Origin: Chiridota heheva
Lineage: Eukaryota; Echinodermata; Holothuroidea; Apodida; Chiridotidae
Assembly: GCA_020152595.1 (NCBI GenBank)
Contig: JAIGNY010001798.1
Coordinates: forward strand, 824,501-888,500
Direction of reading: 5' to 3'
Length of the DNA stretch: 64,000 bases
This document shows positions 53,001-62,000 of the stretch, in pieces (position 1 is the stretch's first letter; every line of letters starts with the position of its first letter). The position numbers and the translations under genes were made by a program. A model generated the notes under the pieces. That model was not told the origin of the DNA and ran no database searches. It saw only the letters and a program-made list of their open reading frames with translations.

Positions 53001-56000
53001 CTCATACAGAGTAACACCACAGCATCTGTCCTGTGCTCCAAGCTACCTGATCTCATACAGAGCAACACCACAGCATCTGTCCTGTGCGCCAGGCTACCTG
53101 ATCTCATACAGAGTAACACCACAGCATCTGTCCTGCGCTCTAAGCTACCTGATCTCATACAGAGTAACACCACAGTATCTGTCCTGTGCTCCAGGCTACC
53201 TGATCTCATACAGAGCAACACTACTGCATCTGTCCTGCGCTCCAGGCTACCTGATCTCATACAGAGCAACACCACAGCATCTGTCCTGCGCTCCAGGCTA
53301 CCTGATCTCATACAGAGCAACACCACAGCATCTGTCCTGCGCTCCAGGCTACCTGATCTCATACAGAGCAACACCACAGCATCTGTCCTGCGCTCCAGGC
53401 TACCTGATCTCATACAGAGCAACACCACAGCATCTGTCCTGCGCTCCAGGCTACCTGATCTCATACAGAGTAACACCACAGCATCTGTCCTGCGCTCCAG
53501 GCTACCTGATCTCATACAGAGCAACACCACAGCATCTGTCCTGCGCTCCAGGTTACCTGATCTCATACAGAGTAACACCACAGCATCTGTCCTGCGCTCC
53601 AGGCTACCTGATCTCATACAGAGCAACACCACAGCATCTGTCCTGTGCGCCAGGCTACCTGATCTCATACAGAGCAACACCACAGCATCTGTCCTGCGCT
53701 CCAGGCTACCTGATGTCATACAGAGCAACACCACAGCATCTGTCCTGCGCTCCAGGCTACCCGATCTCATACAGAGTAACACCACAGCATCTGTCCTGCG
53801 CTCCAGGCTACCTGATCTCATACAGAGCAACACCACAGCATCTGTCCTGCGCTCCAGGCTACCTGATCTCATACAGAGCAACACCACAGCATCTGTCCTG
53901 CGCTCCAGGCTACCTGATCTCATACAGAGCAACACCACAGCATCTGTCCTGCGCTCCAGGCTACCTGATCTCATACAGAGCAACACCACAGCATCTGTCC
54001 TGCGCTCCAGGCTACCTGATCTCATACAGAGCAACACCACAGCATCTGTCCTGCGCTCCAGGCTACCTGATCTCATACAGAGTAACACCACAACCAATAC
54101 ATCTATATAAGTTAAATACTTATAAACAAATAAAAAAAACAAAAAACAAGTCTATTTCTGGTCACCAATAAAAAATTAAAAAAACATCTAGCATTTCTTT
54201 ACCTAAGAGCAGAAAGAATTTGGGTACACCATCTCTTCCAAGATTTCTCTTGAACAGATCTCATATCTTTCTTCACTTTCTTTAAAAACTGCCTTAAAGA
54301 GCCAGATGACATGTACTCAGTTATAAAGATGACCTGCAAGGAAAAAAGTAGGGATGTGCATTTTTGCTAAATTCAATAAACAATCTTTTATCATGTACAC
54401 GATCTTTAGAAATGTGATCACATGCCCAAAATCCCATAATTTTCTGCGAAACTGGTTCTATCCCTACAATAAACACAATGTAACCATCGCAATTTTCAGC
54501 CTTAAAAATAAGTAAGGAGTGTCACAAAACTTGAATAGGGGGCTATTAAGTCTTCAAATTACCAGTAAGGCTGAAAAAAGTTGCCAAAAATAATGATCCA
54601 TGGTTTTAACGCACTTTAAAACAATGCAGAAATGAAATATTAGCAAGCAAATTGCAACGTCTTGCAAGCATTTTGATCTTTTAACACATATCGCCATGCC
54701 GACAAGATTCAAAGGTGCGCCACTAGCTTGCAGCTAGCGTACTTTATAAAAAATATTCCAACCCATTGTCATCCCCAACTGTACTGTATTTATGCAACAC
54801 TCTTGGCAAAATGGCGCTGATGCTTACGAACCACATTGAAATCTCAGCAACTACCAAACATTTTTGTTGGTTTTTTGCCCAAATCGTTTTTCTTTTTTGC
54901 ACATTTTATTTGACTCATCAGGTATTAAATCTTTGCATTTATTTGTGGTGAAAATAACAATTAAGGTTTTTTTTGTCCATGTGTTTCTAGGTCCATTTGA
55001 CAGCTTGTAAAACAGGAGTTAAGCTAGCCTAGGCCTAGGTTATTCAAATTTAAGCCTGTATTGTCACCCGGGCCTAAGCCTACATCAAGAAGCTCTAAAT
55101 TTGGCAAATCAAAGTGAAAGATTTGTGCGAACTTAACTCTCGCATTAAAAAGGATGAAATCCTTGGTTGATCATTCATTAAGTTTGAATTGTAAGATCAT
55201 TGATTGAAAGTTTAGTCTGTGGTGTGAATAAATATTGATTTTGAGATGAATGCAAAGTATTGTTGAGAAACTGATAGGGGGGACTTTCTGGGTGTTTTTT
55301 CTGTATAAACAATGTAGTAATTTTGCAAATGATAAACAATGTTTTCGATGGTGTACACAATAATTGGTAACTGGTCACATCCCTAAAAAAAAGACACCAT
55401 AACAAGTAAGGTGTAAAACAACTTTGTAGTCAGGGTTCGCGTTAACGACAAATTTGTCAGATATTACGCTATGGCTGAAATTTTTTACAACACATGTTGT
55501 ACCTGTGTCGTAAAATTTAGATATAAGATGTGAAATTTTACACTAGAGTTTTTCATTAACTTAAATGAAAATCAGGAAAATCTTACCTCTCTGATGCAGT
55601 GATGCGATTGAATGCGAATACTATGAAATTAACGGCCAAATGATTCAACATGTCCATACAAGTACTGTACATAAACACATATAGGCTAGTATATATAGTC
55701 AGTATATACATGTACACTGTACGTGAAAGTTTTGATGTTGTTTTGAATGCAGGCTGTCAATTGTCAACAATATCATTAGCGTATTTGTAAAACCAAGCCT
55801 AGAGCGCGGCAAATGTTGCAAGGTTCGCTAGCACGCAGTGCCCTGTACATTACGCAGTGCCCTGTACATTACGCAGTGCCCTTTTACATTACGCAGTGCC
55901 CTGCACATAGCGCAGTGCCCTGTACATTGCGCAGTGCCCTGTACATTGCGCAGTGCCCTGTACATTGCGCAGTGCCCTTTTACATTGCGCAGTGCCCTTT

Positions 56001-59000
56001 TACATTGCGCAGTGCCCTGTACATTGCGCAGTGCCCTGTACATTGCGCAGTGCCCTGTACATTGCGCAGTGCCCTGTACATTGCGCAGTGCCCTGTACAT
56101 TGCGCAGTGCCCTGTACATTGCGCAGTGCCCTGTACATTGCGCAGTGCCCTGTACATTGCGCAGTGCCCTGTACATTGCGCAGTGCCCTGTACATTGCGC
56201 AGTGCCCTGTACATTGCGCAGTGCCCTGTACATTGCGCAGTGCCCTGTACATTGCACAGTGCCCTGTACATTGCACAGTGCCCTGTACATTGCGCAGTGC
56301 CCTGTACATTGCGCAGTGCCCTGTACATAAGATGGAAAATTTACAAACTATGCCAAATATCAAAGGCTTGTCGTAACCAAATATGCCAGATAAAAAATTA
56401 TAACGCAACCTTTTTGAAGTTCTTGGTCAATGTCAAATCAGTTGTATTGAATTAGTGTCTGGACAGACACTCCTTAAAAATACAGAATCAAATCAAACGC
56501 ACAAATATCATGTGGTACTAAAACAGGTATGTGAGTGATTGCAAAAGAAAATAATAATAGGTGCTATTTATACAGCACTCACTTCTACAGTACTAACTAT
56601 AATCAGTGGCACTTTACAATCAAAATAAAAAGCAAAAAGTCAAGCAGAGTAATCATTTAAATGCTAATTAAAAAAGGTGAGTTTTGGGTTTCTTCTTGAA
56701 AAGGGGGAAAAAGGTTATACATTTTATCTCGGCCAGCAATCTATTCCATTCTTTTGGCACAGCCACAGAAAATGCACGATCCCTAAAGATTTTTCTGTCA
56801 GTTTTTGGTATTTCGAATGTGCAAGAATGAGTTGATCTCATTGAATAAATGCTTTGTTTTACATCAAAATAAGCGGTTAAGTAGGTTGGAGCTAATCCAG
56901 TTGGAGCTAATCCAGTTAGAGCTAATCCAGTTGGAGCTAATCCAGTTGAAGCTTATCCAGTTGGAACTAATCCAGTGATACATTTGAAAGACATGCAGGC
57001 AGTAGCAGCTGCTGAGATATCTTTTTGTGTGGATTCGTCGGTAAAAAGAAAGGAGTAGTTGTTGAAGTGTCTACTGAAGTGACAGTATTTGGAGCAAAAA
57101 AAGGTTGGGTTGTGATGAGCTTTCATAAAGAGAGGCATAGAATGACTTGGGGGTGGGGTATGACCCAGGTGGTGGTAGGTGTGCCTGGCTATAGTGAAGA
57201 TGTTGTTGGCTTTGCAGATTTATGTTGTGAAATGTTTACAGTTATAAGTGAATTCAACTGGAAATTGCTTGGTTAATAATATGATTAAACTATTAACGTT
57301 ATGCTTTTGTTGCTAGGGCCTAGCTCATGTTTGGTGGGAGTGTATCTGCATACCGAAGGGAGGGGGGATGCATTTGTTGAGATTGAAGAGGTTGGTGAAG
57401 GAAGAAGAGCAGGTAGAATAAAAACAAGAGTTTTGAGGGTCGGTGAGAATGCGAAGGGCGAAAAAGAGGCCAGTCTTGGTGTTCCTGAGGGATAAGAGTT
57501 CATTGGCCTTTACGTGAAGACTGGTAATGGGGTGGTTTGAATGGCACTAAGGCAGATCCTAAGGGTGGTGTTTTCGATGACCTTGATGCGTCTCAAATCA
57601 AATTTGCGGGCGGAGCCATAAATGAAATTGCCGTAGTCCAGCTTAGACCTGAGAAGGGAGTGATATAAGGTGATACTGTTGGCTCCCCAGTCAGTGTTGG
57701 AGAGGACCTTTAGAAGATTAAGGGTTTTGTAGTAGTTGGTTTTGATGATGTTGATGTGTGGGAGATATGAAGCTTAGAGTTGAGAGTGAATCGAAGTAAT
57801 CTAGAACTTTCCTTGTTGGGAATGATGGAATGTTTAAGCCGGAGGTTGGGGCAAAGGAAAAAGGAGTTGCTGTTATTGAAGTGAATAAGAACAGTTTTGT
57901 CTTTTGAGAAATTGAAGCTGTTTGTGTCACTCCAATGAGCCAAGCTGTTCGGGCAAATTTGGAGGTTATTTTGCAGAGCCAGACCCTGCAAAATAGCATG
58001 GGGAGGATGTGAACATAGCAAAATCATCGACATAGAGAGAGCAGTTGATGTTATGGGGAGGACTTTGGTAATGCTGTTGATTTTGAGTATAAAGAGAGTT
58101 GGGGAGAGGATGCTGCCTTGAGAAACTCTCAGGTGTTGGGTATACCTTTGTGAGTAGGTGTTACCTATATGTACCCTGAAATAGCGAGACTGGAGAAAGT
58201 TCTAGATGAAGACTGGAAGGGGACCTCTGAGGCCAAGGAGCATAGATCCCTGAGAATGCCATATCACCACGTGGTGTCAAAAGCCTTTTCGATATCAAAG
58301 AAGATGGAGATGGTGTGGTGATTCCTGATAAAGGCTTCTCGGACATATGTGTCTAGTTTTAGAACATTGTCTAAACAATTGCGGTTTTTGCTGAAGCCGT
58401 TTTGATGGGGATGTGATGATGTGCTTCTTCTCAAGGTACCAGCATAGTCTGTAATTGACCATCCGTTCCATTATCTTGCAGATGCAAGAGGCGAGAGCAA
58501 TGGGGCAATAGTTGTTGGGAATGATCCTGTCTTTGTAAGGCTTAGGAATGGGGATAATGGTGGCCTCTCTCCAAATGTTGGGGAAAGTTTTGGAGGACCA
58601 AAGGTGGTTGTAAATCTTAGGTAAGATGTTGAGAGAAATCCTGGAAAGATTATTGAGGAGGTTATAGTGAATGCGGTCAGTGCCTTGGAAAGACAACCCG
58701 GACTTTTGGAGGGCCGAGGCGAGCCCGGGGTACGTGAACAGAATGTTGTAAGTTTCTTGGTTGTTTGACTGGAAGTTGAGTAAGTTTCTTTCAGCCTCGG
58801 TTTTCAGATTACGAAAAGAGTGAGAAAAATTCTTGTTGCAGGAGGTTGTGGCATAGGTGGAGGCTTAGCAGTCTGAGATGTCGTTGAGGTCGGTGATTTT
58901 GATGTTGTTATGGATGAGGTGAGAGATATTGTTGCCAGTACTTTTCCCTTTATAGTTACAAATCATGTTCCAGACTTTGGAGGGGAAGGTTTGGAGATTC

Positions 59001-62000
59001 AAGGAGGAGACGTAGGGTTAGGGTTAGGTCTTTTTGCCGAGTTTGATTGTCTTCCTGGCTTTGGCTCTGAGAAAGCAAAAATTGTCCAGATTTTGGAGAG
59101 AAGGATGGGTTTTAAAGAGACCGAGGGCTTTGTTCTTGAGAGAGATTGTTTTTTTTGCAATCTGTAGTAAAACAAGGTTTGAAGTTCTTTGGAGTGGAGG
59201 TGGGGAAATTTAAGATTTTCATAACTTTGGAAGTGAAGAGATTGACTGGATTGGCGGGGAGAAGGATTTCATTGCTGTGTAGGCTAAACAGGTGGTGTAG
59301 GTCCCAATGGGCGAAGGAGAAAATGGAAAGGTCTTACCAAAATCCAAAGGAATAAGGCAGTAAATCCAAGAACAAAAACAAGATAAAATCACAGGTCCAA
59401 TGTAATCACGAAAAAGTAGAAAGAAAAGGTGTAAAAATATTGAGTTTAGTAAATAAAGAATGAAAACGTGCCCTGTAGTACGTCACGTCTGTTCATGGTG
59501 AAAACTTGTAGACAACTTGTTGACTAATAAGAAAAAAACAATATAATCAAAATATGTTATAATAGTGACATTTGTCACTTCAAAAATGGAATTTTTGTCA
59601 TCTTAATACAATGCCAAAATTATCCATTGAGGTGCCTGGTTTGTGATGTGGCACAAAAGAAAGAGATGGAAGTATGAACTTACCCGTGGTTTTTCCTTAT
59701 CTGACTTTGTATCTGCCCAATACTTGTGGAATTTGACAATGTTTGGATGTTCAAGTTGGATTAAGTTGTCAAAAACAACTTTAATTTTTTCCTTTATAAG
59801 AAAAAGAAATAACTAATTAGACTCCATGTAGAATGTTTTTTTTAAAATATTGACTAAATCTACCGCCAAATACAGAATTTGGCAAAATGAATTTCTTGTA
59901 ATATAAACTTTATTTCATTATTCAAATAACTGAAAATTTAAAACTTTCGATAAATGCTTTTGATTAGGGTGGTTTTGACATCAAATAATAAAGTGTTACA
60001 AAACCAAAAGGCATAGATGTTGCAGAAGTTAATTCCACAGTGTGCAATTCAAAAATAAATATGCAGGGGGAAAAACATATGAAAAGCCTCAAAACATCCT
60101 CATTTAATTTAAATATATGTCTCAATTGCAATTATTAAAACAAATAAATGAACACTTGCTCAACTTCCAATACAGGGAGATTAAACAATGACTTCATATA
60201 ACAATTTTCAGAATTCATAATAAACCTAAGTAAACATTTAAGACAACTTATTTTCATCAATAAATTTACATCAACAATTTATGAAAACAAAAACTAATTG
60301 AATGTCGTAGTACTTACCTCTTGAGCTTTGTAATCTCTACGGGCAGAAAATTGCACCTCATTCCATACAACCTCTCTGCCTTCTTCCATGTCCATGGCCA
60401 AATAGGCCACATCAATACCAGGGACATCACGCTGTTCAACCTGAAAATAATGGTTAATGTGGTAAATAATAAGTGTAATGCATTCTTCCTGGTTGAAGCT
60501 GCAGCCTGCAGGTACTGTAGCTTAAATGTTTAAAAAAAAAAAAAACTAGTCAAGCTTTGGTGTAAGCGAACATTATCTTTATTATTGTTATGACGCTAAT
60601 CAGCTTTTGAGCGATATATCCAGATCTGGACATTCAGGCGTCCAGTGCCTTTCACCAAGTATTCATAAGTAGGTAAAAACTGATCTTTTTTCACTTATTT
60701 GGGAAACTCAAAAACTTAAATCATTGAATGAATTGTTGGTTTTAAGTCTGCAGCATTAACAAGATTTTATGAATGAATTGCGAGTAGGTCTGCTGAACAG
60801 GGATTTTATGAATGAATTGTGAGTAGGTCTGCTGAACAGGGTTATATTTTAACTTAGTTTGTTGTTGAATTATTTTTGTGTGTGGAAGTTTCTTTTTATA
60901 AAAGAATTCAAAGAATTTTGTTAGCAACCAGAAACTCCCGCATATTTTATGGCAGCCTATTGGAATGTTGAAGTGATCATTCTTGAACTGTATGAAACCC
61001 CAAAACCGTTAATGTAATATCCAAAAATGTTAAGATTTTTTTATCCATAATGTTAAGCATGTTTTAATAATAAAATTTCATATTTACGTAACTTTTACAT
61101 GGTTTGAATATTGAGCAAACTTTGATAATTGATAAGTTAAACTCAAAAAGCATTAAATTGCTATTTCCATAATCAAAAGACTATTATAATCAGAATTTTC
61201 TGCTCATTTAATTAATACAATTTCATAATTAAGGAAAAGATGTTGATGGGTCTTTATCTTCCACCATACTCTTGAATTTCTTTTGAGAGTCAGAAGAGGA
61301 CACATTGTGGCCTGGACCACTGAGAACCTGGACAATTCTACAATTATTCATCTTAATCATTTGTTTTGTTAACTTACATGTACATCATTATTGTTATTTG
61401 AAGAATATGAAAAATAAAAGACATATGACATACAAAAAAATTGTATCTTTTTTTTTATATTTCATATGGCTGAAGAAGGACATTCAATTAATTGAGGAAT
61501 TGAAGGATAGGGCTCTTGCCGTGGCAATTGGTACAATATTTTTAGGTTTCTACAAAAGTGCAGGACACAGGCCAGCTTGACCGAAACCTATAAATACCTG
61601 AAAGGATATTATTTGTCTGGAGGTAATCAAGTTTTTGTTAGAAATTATGCTTCTACAAGAGAGAACACTGTGAAGATTCCAGAAGTGGGCTAGGTTGGAT
61701 GTTGCTAAGCACTTTGTATTGCTAACTAGTTTTTTCAAAATCTTTTTAAAATACTTTTTATGCATTTTTTACTCATACTTTTTCGCTCGGTTGGCGTTCA
61801 TGTCCTCTTGAAGGATTTTTGCCGACTTAACTGATTCAGATTCAGATTCACTTCTTCCTAGTGGAAATTGTCAAAGAATGGAATGCTCTACCTAAGGAGG
61901 TGGTTACTGCTCCAACCATCTCGTTTTAAGTCGAGGCTCAGACATTTTCACAGCTCTTCTGCCATGTGCTGAGAAGAGGTTTAATGCCAAGTACAAGTAT

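Noticed and set aside
55813..56455. Frames of 96-205 codons on both strands
   Set aside because: Artefact of the 19-bp array.
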